From NCBI GenBank assembly GCA_033220425.1, contig CM065649.1, positions 1,612,001 through 1,676,000 of the forward strand: DNA of 64,000 bases. The letters run 5' to 3'. Shown piece by piece: positions 12,701-24,965 of the stretch (positions within the stretch are counted from its first letter, which is position 1; every line of letters begins with the position of its first letter). This DNA comes from Lepraria neglecta (lineage: Eukaryota > Ascomycota > Lecanoromycetes > Lecanorales > Stereocaulaceae). The notes beneath the pieces were generated by a model, which made no database searches, was not told the DNA's origin, and saw only the letters and a list, made by a program, of their open reading frames with translations. Position numbers and translations under genes: made by a program.

Positions 12701-12990
12701 GGAGGAGACCCAGCAAGAGGACGATTCAGTGAGGGCGGATCTTCTAGAAAGGATTGCTGATTTGGGTGATTAGAGGAGTTGTCTTCGCCAAGAGCCACGA
12801 GGATTCCTCCAGTTGAAAGGGATGGCAATCTTGCTGTGGCTGGAGAAGCCGTAGAAGCGGACGAAGGGACAGGCTTTCGTCGAACTATCTCAACCTTAGG
12901 CACAGTGACTTTTGGACGGTTTGAAGGTGATGTAGAGGTAGGAGGATGGGGGGAGGAGGAGTCGAGGCGTGAGGGCCGCCCTCGGTCCAT
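9779..12990 (-). CDS. Large coiled-coil protein, Uso1-like in annotation style (1013 aa)
   Basis: Exons 12990-12677, 12622-11737, 11686-9927 and 9860-9779; phases agree and TGA is at 9781-9779. The start is the ATG at 12990 (MDRGRPSRLD). Residues 1-250 are low complexity, rich in Ser/Pro/Thr, with a short TSFFGWK motif. From about residue 270 onward the chain is almost continuous heptad-like helix with many E/K/R/Q/L residues (for example QKRLIEQEKAQFKLS and RVQELERALGEADQEMEEV), broken by one Ser/Gly-rich stretch. Proteins of this shape are often annotated as 'intracellular transport protein USO1-like', and I recall a DUF covering part of the coil, but no Golgi tether head domain is visible. 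A scaffold or tether at cell tip, septum or vesicle is an inference from architecture only. Confidence 0.82.
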
Positions 12991-13969
12991 CACGGTTCAT
13001 TTCTCAGGGCCCTTGTCCCATTGTACTCCCATAAGCGCGGTAGTCAAGATGCCAGACCCACAAAGGAGTATAGAAATGGCGAATCTTGCGCAATTCTTAT
13101 GCTTCGATAAGAAAAAGGAGGCTCCTAAGTGTCCTAGACCACAAATTGCAGATCTTTCGCCCACCGGCTCGAGGTGTCTAATTTCACTCGATCTGAGATC
13201 TGAGGCTACGCCTCCCCTAAGAAAGGTTGGCGCTGTTAGAGGGATACGCCCGAGTCAAATATCCGGGCCAGGAAACCCTTTCGAGTCTGAAGATTGATTG
13301 ATGGTGTGAAGCTTGAAGATGATCAGAATATGCTCTTCATCCTGGTGGTTTGCCGTGCGGCTCGGGTTTGCATGCACCTGAAACTGGCGATCGCCAGTTC
13401 GCGATTTAGCTCATCCGCACCTGCAGGTACACAGTAAATCCATCTCCTTTCGCCGCTAAAAGAAAAGGGGGGCCAGTCAGCCTATCAGGGGTCGCGAAGT
13501 CGCCAATAAAAAGGCCTTTTCAATGTTTGAGAGTGAGATGGATGGTTCGTAAGTTGAGATGATTAATTCTATATATGTTTTGCATCTCGCACATGGTTGC
13601 GCAGAAAAAGTGACCAATCTCCGATCTTAAGCGGCAACTGGCGAGACCAACCAATCATTTACTCCATGCTCTAACTTCCAAGGCCTGCACGGCGAGGGGC
13701 AAACATCTTCTACATGCAACAAAGCTGAAAATACGAGCTACGGTCGTTCACGCTGATGTTCACTCGAGACCTAATGCAAAGAAGTCTATTCCTAAGGCCA
13801 ATATTTCCAAGGATATTGAAAGTGCGTGCAATGTGTGTGCTACCAAGTATATCATCAGAAAAAGGTGCCCCCAAATCCATAAATTTCCCTACTAGTGTGC
13901 TTTTGTCATCCTCCTACACATGCCCTAGTGCTGTAGCTCGTCCGTTTATGCTCACACCGGCTTCAACCT
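12991..13969. other. Interval upstream of the coiled-coil gene
   Basis: Nearly 1 kb. It should hold the promoter of the coiled-coil gene at its left end. A plus-strand frame that runs out of the coiled-coil gene into this region has no family signature. Nothing else recognised. Confidence 0.55.
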
Positions 13970-15576
13970 CACAAAAAAAGGTTCCTTCGCCCAAGTAGCA
14001 AAGTCTTCTGATCGGCCCACTTCACCCCAGAGCCCAGCCCGCCAGACAACTCAAGATCAAAATTAAACACCACCCTCACCAATAAGAGCCTCAGCTCAAA
14101 AGTTTTGACCAAGGCAGGAACGCGAAAACGGCTGGCAGGCATCCCGTCAGTCAGACGCAAATGGTGATCAAGGAGCTTTACCAGAATCCAGCCAGCGCTC
14201 TGGTCTAAACTCGGTTGGGTGGGCGAAGTTGGACTTGGACAGACTGGCTCCCCATTGCATGAACGATACACAGGTCTTGAGGACATACTTCAGTCAGCTG
14301 CAAAGGTGCGCAGAATGTAGGACTTGAACAACTCATATCTTCCGGAAGCTCTTCCTCGCAGACGTTATCTCCTCCCCTTGGAACAACGCGTGGCATCCCA
14401 AGTGGTACAGGTGAGATGATGCGCAGCCCTTCCTCGATAACTGCTAACAGGTAGGGCAGCTAGCGAAGAGTTGTGAGGTTAATGTCGGCCTCAGTCCTAA
14501 AAGCGCTTCTAGCTTCTCTTGAAAGCCTCTCCAAAGTCTATGGAAACCGCAGTAAATAATTAGTAGTGCCGGCGAGTGTAGTCGTCAACGAATTGCTTCC
14601 TGCAATTATGATGATGCCGGCCGTAGATTCGATCTCAGAGTCACTAAGACCTCCCGCGCCTCTGTAAGATGGGAAAGAAAATCAGGCCTATGTTGCTTGA
14701 TCCCCAACCGATTCTGAACCTTTTGTTTGGCCATTAGAAAATGCTTTTGTTGTTTCTGAATGGAACTCTTGGGCAGACCATACTGAAAGTTGGTAGAGCA
14801 AAGGATAGTAGCAGCACGCACTCACCATGACAGCCGCTTTGAAGTGATGAATAACAGTTTCGATCCATGAATGATATTGCTGGCCCTCCAAACAACCGAA
14901 GGATTCGCCGAATGCTAGATCGCCAATGATGTCGAATACGCAGAAATTATACCATTTGACAATGCCCAATACTGCACTTCCTATTTTGCTGTCAATCTGC
15001 TGTCGTAGTCTAGTGATGAGCATGTCGACATGGCTAGTGATCAAAGGTTCTTAATCCTTCAAAGCCTTATCGCTGAAGCCATATGCCCATGCCTTGCGAA
15101 TTCGCGCATGGTCCTCGTCATCAGCGTTAAGAATTGAGGGCGCCTTGCCACCATTTTTTGGAGGCGTAGGCACCCATACCTGGTTCTTGGGAAAGGGTCG
15201 ATGGCCCGGGCGGTAGCCATATATATCACGGCAAGCTTGTGCGTCGATGAAAGACACTTCATTAGATGCAATGCGGACTACGCTGCCATACTGTTCATGG
15301 AAAGCTTGGCCACGATGAACGAGGGCGCTACGTCGCATCGCCAAGACGAAGGGTAGGCGGCTTGCAGCCCATGGTTTCGGTCCAGGAAATCAAGAAAGCG
15401 GATGGAGTAAGACGTTGTAGAACGCGAAGCATGTGGTATACTGATTTGCGTTAGTTGAAAGTCTGTTGTCTTCGCTTTCTGGTATATCGTACGGTGAGGC
15501 ATGCGGCAAGGAAGAATACGGGGACCGCCGCCAGATCAAGATCCGGGGCTGATTGTACAAGTTCGAAAAAGGCCAT
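13970..15576 (-). pseudogene. Decayed cytochrome P450
   Basis: Microsomal P450 monooxygenase remains. The start MAFFELVQSAPDLDLAAVP then a hydrophobic anchor is at 15576. Downstream, in pieces, are FPGPKPWAASRLPFVLAMRR, AFHEQYGSVVRIA, FDIIGDLAFGESFGCLEG, the I-helix region AGIIIIAGSNSLTTTLAG, the ExxR helix as VIEEGLRI, the MPRVVPRGG turn, FRPERWL, and near the end a shortened heme loop around RSCLGQN followed by RVVFNFDLEL and WADQK. The order matches a complete P450 of the class annotated in fungi as isotrichodermin C-15 hydroxylase- or benzoate-4-monooxygenase-like. At least four in-frame stops and at least two frame changes interrupt it, and the heme loop lacks residues before the cysteine. 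Most stops fit CAA or CAG changed to TAA or TAG. No biosynthetic cluster surrounds it. Confidence 0.85.
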
Positions 15577-15826
15577 GGTGGTCTTTGTTCGGAGCGTCAA
15601 CGGTGACTCTATGTAGGTAGAGTCTAGAGCAAAGAGGTCAAACGGATTTGGAAGCCCTTGCAGCAATGAAACACAGAGCAGATCATGATTTGTTTTACGA
15701 GCTGGTAACGAAGGCTTGCCTCACCTTGCGTGTGTCGGGATCCCTTAGGATCGGGCTAGCCCATCGAGGATGACTTCCCCCGCTTCATGGTTTAAAAACA
15801 TAATCCTTGCCACCATCTCCGGCCTT

Positions 15827-18800
15827 TCATGATTTCAATAATTCAAGCTTGATCTTCCTCTTGCCCGTTGCCTCTTCCTTCACATCACTGATCCTCACGA
15901 CAACTTTCTGAAACAACTCTACCTCCAACTTTATCGAACCAGAGACCCTCAGCACGTATTCTTCCGCATCAAACACACCTTCTGGCTCTGGCGTTGCCAA
16001 ATCTCGTAGCCTTATCAATCCCTCAATACCAAACCTGGGCACAAAGACTACGAATCCATTCGAGAACACTTTCATGACAAATCCTTCCTCATCCACAACA
16101 CGTCCCTTGAGAGCCTGACCAACATAGTATTCTATGCTTGCTCTACCAGCCATCTGTGCATTGCGATGCCTGACATTGATGTTCTTGCACACTTCCTCTA
16201 GCTTCGGCTTGCTGTGGAGGCTAATATCCAATTGCTCGTATTCAATGGCGCCAGCCAGTTGTCTGTGTGCCACAAGATCTGCGTATCGTCTGATTGGACT
16301 GGTGAAATGAGTGTAGATCTCGCTGGCCAGACCGTAATGGCGGAACTCGGGATACGATTGTGTTCCTGAGCAGAAGTACTCTGCAGACATCATGCATCGA
16401 GTCGCCATGATGCGGACAAGGGTGTTGAAGAAGGGCTCTCTAGGATCGGCGCATATGTCTAGGGAGTCTGCAACAGCTTTGGAGCTTTCGGTGCGGAGAT
16501 TGAATCCTCGCTTGACCTTCAATTGGTTTGCTAGCTCTTCGAAATTGCTTTTAGGTGGTGCAGGGTGTCGCCTTAACAATGCGGTTTGCGGATACGACTC
16601 GTAAATCTTCCCGGCAACACTGATGTTTGCGAGAAGCATGAATTCTTCGACCAAGGAGTTAGTATCCAGAAGCTCCTTGGTCTTCACATCTACCGGGTCT
16701 GATGTCTCTGATTCGGTCTGTACTCGCACTTCTGGGCTCGCGAGGTTCAAAGCTCCGGCGTCCATGCGCTTTTGCCTCAGCTTCTTCGAAAGCATCAGCA
16801 GTGTCCGCATGCCTTGTGCGAGATCGTCCTTCTGCGACTTGTCGTCAATCCGAAGCTGCGCTTGCTCATAGCTGAATGCTTCTCGAGATCGTATGACGGA
16901 TTTAGTGAAAGAAGAGTTGACGATCTCGGCATCTTTCGTGATCTCCCAGAGGACTGAAAATGCATAGCGCTCCACGTACGGTTTCAAGGAACACAGATCA
17001 GTACCTAGTAGCATTGGTAGCATGTCTATGCGCTTATCAACAAGATAGACCGTGGTGCCACGTATGCTAGCTTCTGCATCCATTGCATTGTTTGGCTTGA
17101 CGAAGTGCGACACATCAGCAATGTGAACTCCGATCTCGAAATTACTATTAGGCAGTGGTCGCGCATGGAGCGCATCGTCGATGTCTTGACAACCCACTGG
17201 ATCAATACTGCATACTAAGAGCTCGCGTAGATCTCTTCTGCCTTTCCAGCCCGGATCGTCGAGACTCGCAGGCACCTTCCAGTCGTGACCCTCTTCGGGC
17301 AGACAATCCAGGACTCCTTTAGGAAAAGGCCTGTACTGCACGTCATATTCGAGCAGCAGCGCTTCGGTCTCTGCACCCTTGGTCTCTAGATCACCCAATG
17401 ACCTCACAAAATGACCCACAGGATACCTTGACTCTTGGTCCCATGAGTCAATCGTGACCAGCACTCGCTTTCCCAGCAACTCATCGGCTTGACGAGTACG
17501 CAGTCTAATCTTCGGTATCCGCTTATCCATCGGTATCAAGAATATAGTCTGCTGTTTTCGACCTTGGTTCGCTGCTGAGCTTGAGCTACTGTCCACATGT
17601 CCCACATATTGACGCCAGTTTCTCTTGATCACACCGACTACTCTGGCAGTGGGCTGCGGTCGACCTTCAGTGTTCTTCCCTTGAGTTTTCTTCGCTTCTT
17701 CTTGCAAGGCCCGTCGTTCCTGTTCGGTCACCACAGCTTCTCCCTCTCCTTCTTCAATATCTGCATTCTCGTTCTTGTTCAATGTGTCCTCCTCGATGAT
17801 TTTGGTAGATGGTGCTTTCCACTGCGCCTTTGGCAGAACCTCGACAACAACGACGTCTCCCGACACAGCTCTGTTGCTGTTCTCGCGACCAAGTATGAGC
17901 AAGGACTTATCGAAAGCAGGAACATGCACAGAGCCTTCTAGATAATTGTATGGCGAAACATTGAAAATTCCTTGGTGAAGAGTGCCGGCTCGAATCCCTG
18001 TCATCATTTTGGACAGGGAGAAGTAGTCTGGATAGAGTTGCTCCCCAGTAGTGCTTCTCGACTCTTGTCCTTGGCGAGAAGCACTGATCATGTCAAGAAG
18101 ACGGTTAGCATCTTCCAGGCCAGATACGTATTCAGACAGAGTGCACGCGCTGAGATTCTCTGCCTTCGCCTTTTTCAGATTTTCCTTGTCATCGCTCAGC
18201 ATAACGATGGCAGGGCATTGTGTCGCTTTTTTGCTGGCCTTGAGGGCATGCTGGAGATGCTCTCCATACCAGCTCGCCGCTCGGCGTACAGCTCTGTCGT
18301 TGCGGTCATTGATGGTCTCACCTTGCTCTCGAACAACATAGGTTTCGAGGCGGAAGTCATTAAAGAAGACGTAGAAGTGCTTGTCTTCGCTTTTAGTCAA
18401 TCCTATGACGCGATTGTAAAGAGGTAGAGAACGATTTCTCAGCTCCTCCAAGACCGTCTGAAGGATGATGACATCGTAAAAACCAGATTTTTGTTCGAAG
18501 AGGTCCAGACCATTGAGCAACGCGTTAGTATCTGGCACGAGATAATGACCTGTGGGGAAGCTTTTGGTACCAGCCGGGTTCTCTGACAGGATGAAAGGGG
18601 TGACTTTTGTAATATCAGCAAGTCCTTAGAATGTGAAGGTCGTAGACTAGGAATTACTTACCGACTCCGTTCGCGTCTGCTGGGGCATTCGCCAAGCAAG
18701 CTGAACACAGTCTTGACGAGCATGGGATGTCTTGCCTTAAGTAGAGCTCCCTGACTATCTTTTGGACCTTTCCGCTTTTTGTAGATCTCACGAATACTTT

Positions 18801-18854
18801 GCTTGATATATTGGAGGCATATGGATCAGTGGTTGACCGTTTAAGACTCGTCAT
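15827..18854 (-). CDS. DIS3: Exosome exoribonuclease Dis3/Rrp44 (996 aa)
   Basis: Catalytic subunit of the nuclear and cytoplasmic RNA exosome: 3'-5' hydrolytic exonuclease (RNB) plus endonuclease (PIN). Exons 18854-18662 and 18624-15827; the junction gives NGVGLADITK. The start MTSLKRSTTD precedes the CR3 motif C-x4-C-x2-C at C45, C50 and C53, which contacts the exosome core. The PIN domain starts at the LVPDTNALL acid and runs to about residue 250. Cold-shock domains follow. The RNB active site is read as DPVGCQDIDDAL, with its aspartates intact, and the C-terminal S1 domain covers roughly the last 90 residues (YYVGQALKGRVVDEEGFV). Length equals that of yeast Rrp44 (1001 aa). It shares a 307-bp divergent promoter with VMA13, and its 3' end faces the remains of the P450 promoter. 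Confidence 0.97.
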
Positions 18855-19161
18855 AGTGGCCGTGTAGCCCTTTGACGAGGGTGTTAATGAACAGTTCCTT
18901 TCAGGTAGGGATCACGAGGGCAAGCAGATCAATGATAACTGCATAAATGACTTTGCATTCTTGAGCTGTTGATGTTTTTTTTTAAGGCGAGAACACAAAA
19001 CAGGCAAGTGGTGCCGAGACCTCTTTAGCCCTAGACTTGCAGGGATCATCTGCGGCAGCGAGAACGTGCCATCATGAACAGCTTCCTCCCCAATGATACT
19101 TTCGCAATTCTTCTCCGTCTTCAAAGTTTTAGCTTGCAGGAGCATCGCCTGCTAAGCTACC
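18855..19161. promoter_or_regulatory. Divergent promoter of DIS3 and VMA13
   Basis: 307 bp between two start codons facing apart. It contains a T-run near 18976 but no element I can name. Treating it as a shared promoter is inferred from orientation. Confidence 0.5.
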
Positions 19162-20670
19162 ATGTCTCTCGACCCTCCAACCTACCTGAGCTCCCTACAG
19201 AACAACATACGAGCGAGGCCAATACCATGGGAGGGCGCCGTCCGAGCAGGCACCATAACGGAAAATGACCTCAAGACGATCAAAGCTGTAGACAAAGTGC
19301 GCAAGGAGCAAAGACGGCAGACTGTCGAGTCTGATATTGAGGCGTATCAATCCCTTATATTGGGTGGGAGCAAGGGCAAAAGCGTCCTCGATTCGGCTTC
19401 GAAGCGGGCAGATGTTATACAATATATGCTGGTACTCACGGGGGATCTGATCAATGGTACGACTTCGTACTCTGTAATACCGATTCCCTTGTGAAAGGCT
19501 AACAGTGTGACCATAGGTGCTCCCACCCTAGCAACCAAGCTTCTCGAACATCCAGAGCCCTACAAACCCATAGTACCTTATCTCTCAAGTTCCACCAACC
19601 CTGAAGACCCCATACCTTTACTCGCATCCTCCGTCCTCACTTCCCTCCTCTCAACCGCACAAATGCGGTCGCCCAAATCCGACCAAAAAACGGACGAGGC
19701 CCTTACGCAACTCTACAAATACCTTTCAACCCTCACAAAAAGCCAAGATAGTGGTCTCCAAGATATTGCCGTCCAAGAATACTCCTCTCTCCTCCGAACA
19801 AAGAAAGCCCGCGAGCTCTTCTGGCAGCAACGAGAAGAAACAGTCAACCCCCTCATTGACATTCTCCGCACCGCCGTCGGCGCAAGCCGAGACAGCGACT
19901 CCACCCTCCGAGGCAACGGCGGCAGCAGCATACGCACTGCCACCGAAAACAGTCTCAGCGGCGTCATAGGCCTCCAACTCCTCTACCACGTCCTTCTCAC
20001 AATTTGGCAGCTAAGTTTCGAGGCCTCCCTCATCGGCAAGGGGCTCGAAAAAGAACAGGAAATTATACCCCTCTACACCCAGCTCCTCCGTCTCTCTCCA
20101 AAAGAGAAAACAACTCGCCTTCTACTCTCTACTCTCCTAAACCTTCTATCAGCACCATCGAATAAGTCGATCCTCCTACCAACAGCAACAACAGCCCGCC
20201 TCCCCGCCCTCCTCGCCAACCTCAAAGGCCGCCACCTCACAGACCCTGACCTCTCCGACGATCTGAAAACCCTCACAGACATGCTAAACGCGTACACATC
20301 CTCCCAAACCACCTTCGATGAATACGCCGCCGAAGTGCAATCCGGGCGGCTTCGCTGGTCCCCACCCCACCGCGACGAGACGTTCTGGCGGGAAAACGCT
20401 CGCAAGATCTTAGAAAACGATGGTGGCGCTTTACCGAAGAAACTTCAGGAGATTATGGGCAAGGGATGGGATGATGAGAAACAGGTGTTGGCTATTGCGT
20501 GTAATGATGTTGGATGGTTGGTCAAGGAGGCGCCGGATAAGAGGCAAGTGTTGGAAAAATTGGGGGTTAAGGGGAGGGTGATGGAATTGATGACGGATAA
20601 GGATGAGGAGGTTAGGTGGGAGAGTTTGAGGGCTGTTGGGGAGTGGTTGAGGTATAGTTTTGATGACTGA
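19162..20670 (+). CDS. VMA13: V-type proton ATPase subunit H (482 aa)
   Basis: Subunit H of the V1 sector links V1 to Vo, is needed for proton pumping and silences ATP hydrolysis of free V1 on vacuolar and endosomal membranes. Exons 19162-19456 and 19517-20670, one 60-nt intron in phase 1. The N-terminus MSLDPPTYLSSLQNNIRARP with IPWEGAVRAGTI is the usual fungal start. The HEAT/armadillo-like helices follow, including LLEHPEPYKPIVPYL and NPEDPIPLLASSVLTSLL, and the C-terminal domain carries DEEVRWESLRAVGEWL just before the stop. Length matches yeast Vma13 (478 aa). It is divergent from DIS3 and convergent with MED16. Confidence 0.95.
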
Positions 20671-21086
20671 GTGAGGATGTGGGGGTAGAATAGAAATATA
20701 TTGTACGTTTGTTTTCGTGATATCCAAGGCCGATCGCCCATGTTTGAACTATGGGCTTGAGACTCGTTTGAGTGTCCAGATTCTGGAGTTGCTAGCGTAT
20801 GTGACCTTAGAAAGTGGTTGAGTTACATCGTTTGAGAAGCAACACGATAGCTTGTAGATGGGAAACTAACCATAAAAATGTCACATTGGTACTAACGAGC
20901 GAGCTGTCAAATCAACCATTCCGTGGGCCTCTGCCCTTCGAATCTTCCTCAAACCGCTCCCACCTCCTTCCATAAGACACAACCAGTACTCCAACATAGC
21001 AAGTTTGACCAAAAACAATGTGCAAATACCAAAGCAATCTCGCAATACCAAGATCTCTTCCCCAGAGCCCCAAGATTTTCACGGCT
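20671..21086. other. Convergent gap between VMA13 and MED16
   Basis: 416 bp where the two 3' ends meet. It must hold both 3' UTRs and polyadenylation sites; AT-rich at 20690-20710. No gene seen. Confidence 0.5.
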
Positions 21087-24000
21087 TCATTCCTCCTGGA
21101 AGCCTGCCCCATTCACCTCCTCTCGTTCCACCCCCATCCACCAGCCCCCACAGATACAATACCGCTGCAACCCCGTCATCTGCATAGTCATTCCCCGTGA
21201 CGATTTTCTATCTTCCGTCACAGCACCACATCTCGTGCACCTCTTCATCGGCTTTTCCTTCTTCAGCTCAACCTTGCGCATTGTGTCGATCGGATGCTGC
21301 ATTCGCCATCTCTTGCTGCTTTGATCGTCTGTTAGTCCTAACCGGCCGATGTCTGTGAAGTAAATCTCTGCCACGTTGACTTCCTCTTTCAATTCCTTGG
21401 CGGTTTTTGTGAGGAGGTCCTTCACTGGACCGATGAGGAGGGATGGTATTGTGGCTTTGATCAGCATTTCCTTCTCCGTTAGGTTGCGGTCGGCATCGCT
21501 TACTCCCCCCTGGTAGGTGTTCTTGATGCTGGCGTCGAGCTGGGAAAGCAGATGGTCGAATTGCGAGACTGTGACCGGGGATTTCTGGAAGACGGCTTCG
21601 AGTTCACGGTAAGCGAGGACGAGGGGGTTAGAATTGGCGCCTTTTTGGGCTTTGATCAACGTATTGAGTCCGCCCCGTATGCAGTTGCAGGTCAATTTGA
21701 GAAACAGGCGGGAGGAAGATATCAGTAGCAGGGGAAGGGCTGGGCTGGTGATTTCGCGGACTGGTATCATGTCAGCTTGAGAAAGCGATTCGAGCTCTGG
21801 GGGTATGTAGAGGCCAATGTAGTATTGCTTACTCTTATCGTTGAGTAAATCAAGCGTCAAGTGATCCGCTGCGGGACCTTGGTCGTCAATCAGATCTCCG
21901 AGCATGAAGATTTCGTCTACGATGAAAACGATAAGTGCCATCAACCATGATGCCATTCCAATTAGGAGATGAATGGGTTCTATTTGAGAGTCAACAACGA
22001 TAATAGATATTCGAGTAGAACTCGCGCCATACCTGGGTTCCTAAGCTCGCTCTCGGTTTGCTTCTGTTTAACGAGCACCGTAGCAAAGTTGTACGCAATG
22101 TATCGTAGATTCAATATTGTATAAGCGACCATCGCCGGAAGTGGACGCGTACTGTATTCGCCAGAATACCCAAACGCTGCCTGAGCACTCAAGAGTCGTT
22201 GCAGATACTGGTTCGCAAGTAGTTGAACATGCTGTGGATTAATTGAGTAATCAATACCAAGTTCAAGAATACGACAGAATCCGCTCAAGAAATGATAGCT
22301 AAAATTATCGCTGTTCGCCAATGCTGGGCCAGGTCCTAGTTGCATTTGTTGTTCCAAGAATTGATCTGAGAAAGCTTGCATTGTTGCCATGCAGTCATCG
22401 CTGGGCGTAAAGGCCATAGACGCAACGATATACTGCTTGACAAAAGCCGCGTTGGCCACCTCGAGTAATGCTTTCACAATTAGTGATATCTATATGGATC
22501 AACGACTAGACTTACCGTCATCGAAAAATCCGTTGGCGTAATCGTTTTCAATCTGCATCAAACTCATGGATGCAGCGTGGTGCTCATCAAGAGAGACCAT
22601 CGCACAAGCATTGGGTGACAGCGCAGCATGTAATACTTCACATGGTAAGTAGCTGATATTAACATTGTAAGGCTCATCATTGACCTGACAAGTGAATGAC
22701 AAGAGGCGACTCACAAGGATTCCCTACAGGGAAATTGAAGCCAACTTGTGCTAGGCTTGAGATTTGGTCACTGCCATCCCGAGGGAGCGGCTCCATACTC
22801 GTTCTATCTCGATATTCAACGGATCCGTCACTATAAATCATGGCCAGAACAATGCCCACGTTCAATTCTTGGATGCAGAGTAAGGTTTTGGGTACCGAGA
22901 TGTCATTTGATCTTTTCAAAACATAGCCGGCCTTTTATCGATATGTAAGAATCTGCCTGAGGTTGAAAATAGAATAGTATAACTCACGGGAAGATCCACA
23001 CTTGCTGACGCATGAGCTTTCTTAGATGATAACGAATCAAAACTTGGATGCAACCTAGGCGGTATATGTTGTAGCTGCCACTTGCAAATTACGGTCAATT
23101 GTGCTGTTGGAGCCGGAGGGCCCTGAAGGTTGTCGGAGACATATGAGAAAGATGCGAATACAAAAGGTTGCCTCCACTCTTTGTTGTCAGTCCTGGGCCC
23201 CGGCGGTATAAATTCAAGATGTGAAAGTTCAGCGTGCAATGGCAAAGCACCATGATCTAATAACGTCCCTTCATTGACCTCGTTGAGAGGAAGACAGTGA
23301 TTCAAAATTTTGACGTGTTGCAGCGTGATTCTCAGATGGGAAAAATCTAGGTCGAGTCGATAGACTCGAAGCTCCTTGTCACTATTATAGGTTGCAAGGA
23401 GCATGGCGCTTTCTTATGCCTGTCTGTTAGCCATCGTCTTCGGGTTAGGAGTAACGCGCACCTTTGTCAGGGTGCTGCTTCTCCACAACCTTTTCTGCGC
23501 ACATTGCCGCATGCGTAAGTAACTCGGACGGGCTGGCGATGTTCTCTGCATCGGTCCTGAATTCTTGCCATCGGCTGTCCTGGCCTTGCACCGCTTGGAA
23601 CAATACTCGAATGGTCCCGCTCCTCGTGACAACAATCAGAGCGGGCTTCTGACCAGGACTGCGTGGTCCTAGATATTTTTGCGGAACTTGTTTGAAGCTC
23701 CAGCCATCTGGACCCTTATGCATCGGTTTATGAAAGATGGACTGCGCCGGCGTCAATCCCATACCAATATTCAAAGTCAAGCCAGTGGACCTACTGGTCT
23801 ATCATTGTGCAGCCACATTAGCCCAATCACGGCATTCAAATTGTCTTCTGGATCAGAGACACAGCGCCTCGTGACAGCAAGGCGATTTATTGAAGGCAGT
23901 TGCAGCACAAAATAAACGGAGATCCGGCCGCATATATCAACGATAGCTAATTCACTCCCCATATGGCTCCAGGACAGATGTACCAGTTCACGGTCATGAT

Positions 24001-24317
24001 GTGTAGCATCTTCGACTAAGTGCTCTCGGCTCATGACCCAGCGCCCATCCTTATAGTCACAAAGCAAATGGCGTAAAATAACATTACGACCGTTAGGATC
24101 AATATATGCAATGCAGCCATTGTTGGACCAGGCTAATTTTCTAGCATTATTTTAGAGAACTACTTTCAGATTTTGGGTGTGGAACATACTGGCAACATCC
24201 ACTGAGATTTTGCTCGTCCACCCGCTGAAGGAGGCCTTTTGGAATGGGTTCGGGAAGTTGCAGCGTTGGACCCTCTCCAAAGAGATCATCAAGTCCGTCG
24301 TCCATGATCAAAGGCAT
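21087..24317 (-). CDS. MED16: Mediator subunit 16 (about 924 aa, nine exons)
   Basis: Tail-module subunit of Mediator (Sin4 in yeast), linking activators to RNA polymerase II. Exons read: 24317-24190, 24140-23795, 23741-23462, 23412-22988, 22931-22715, 22635-22516, 22470-22033, 21979-21833, 21760-21087. Family marks: [24 protein letters not shown] then [14 protein letters not shown], a WD-like N-terminal half, and a C-terminal metal-binding module with [11 protein letters not shown] ... YCICGGWW. The start chosen is MPLIMDDGL at 24317 because frames upstream lack an ATG in a better place. The fifth-to-sixth exon junction is the least certain: a reading with a different donor keeps an extra peptide. 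The intron 21832-21761 is 72 nt, keeps frame and has no stop, so it could be retained. Its start faces the sirtuin gene. Confidence 0.88.
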
Positions 24318-24965
24318 GATATGTTCAAATGATAGAGATAGTGAGACAAGAAAGGTCACATGCCAAGCCGTACCGAGTGTCCGGCTTGCGAAGATTTCAG
24401 TGGCTCCGCTTCACGACTGCGAGACTTGTCCAAATATCCATCAATGAACGTATGTGCGTGTTATTGTGGAATGCCTGCATGTGATCCCTATTCAGGGTCC
24501 GGATCATTCATTTCACTTCATCTCAAATCACACAATGCGCTGCCTCAATGGGCGCAGTAAATTTAGAAAAACGTGGCTTCCCCAAAGCTTGCGAGGCTCG
24601 AAAGAGTAGAAACCTAAGCCATGAGCTTGGTCCAAGACTACTACAGGTCGAGATGAAAGTCAAGGCAATCAGTACCTTGCTGGTGTCTTTTTGTTTGGAG
24701 ATAAGCTAAGGATGATAGTCAGGAGGTAAGGGTAAATAAACAAACCGCACTTTCTGGAGAGGGGTTTTGCGCTAAATTAAGCGCAAGTCGCATTCGATTG
24801 TGAAGCGCATTCACAACACCTTTGCCCCATTGTCACTCGAGACAATAGACAACCACTTCACACCAAGACCGATTCTTCTGCTTTCCATGTTTCTACGACC
24901 TTCTTGCACTGTCTCAGCTTCCTACACCATGTATTCAACAATATCGGTTTGAGCACTCAGCAATC
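24318..24965. promoter_or_regulatory. Divergent promoter of MED16 and the sirtuin gene
   Basis: 648 bp between opposite start codons. An inverted repeat, TTGCGCT at 24767-24773 and AGCGCAA at 24780-24786 with a 6-bp AT spacer, lies about 180 bp before the sirtuin ATG. No other structure noticed. Confidence 0.5.

Noticed and set aside
12779-13297. Plus-strand frame of 172 codons overlapping the coiled-coil gene start
   Set aside because: The first half is the complement of exon 1 of that gene and the second half has no recognisable pattern or good codon bias.
17980-18000. Sequence resembling a tRNA B box (GGCTCGAATCC)
   Set aside because: It lies inside the DIS3 coding exon and no cloverleaf can be drawn around it.
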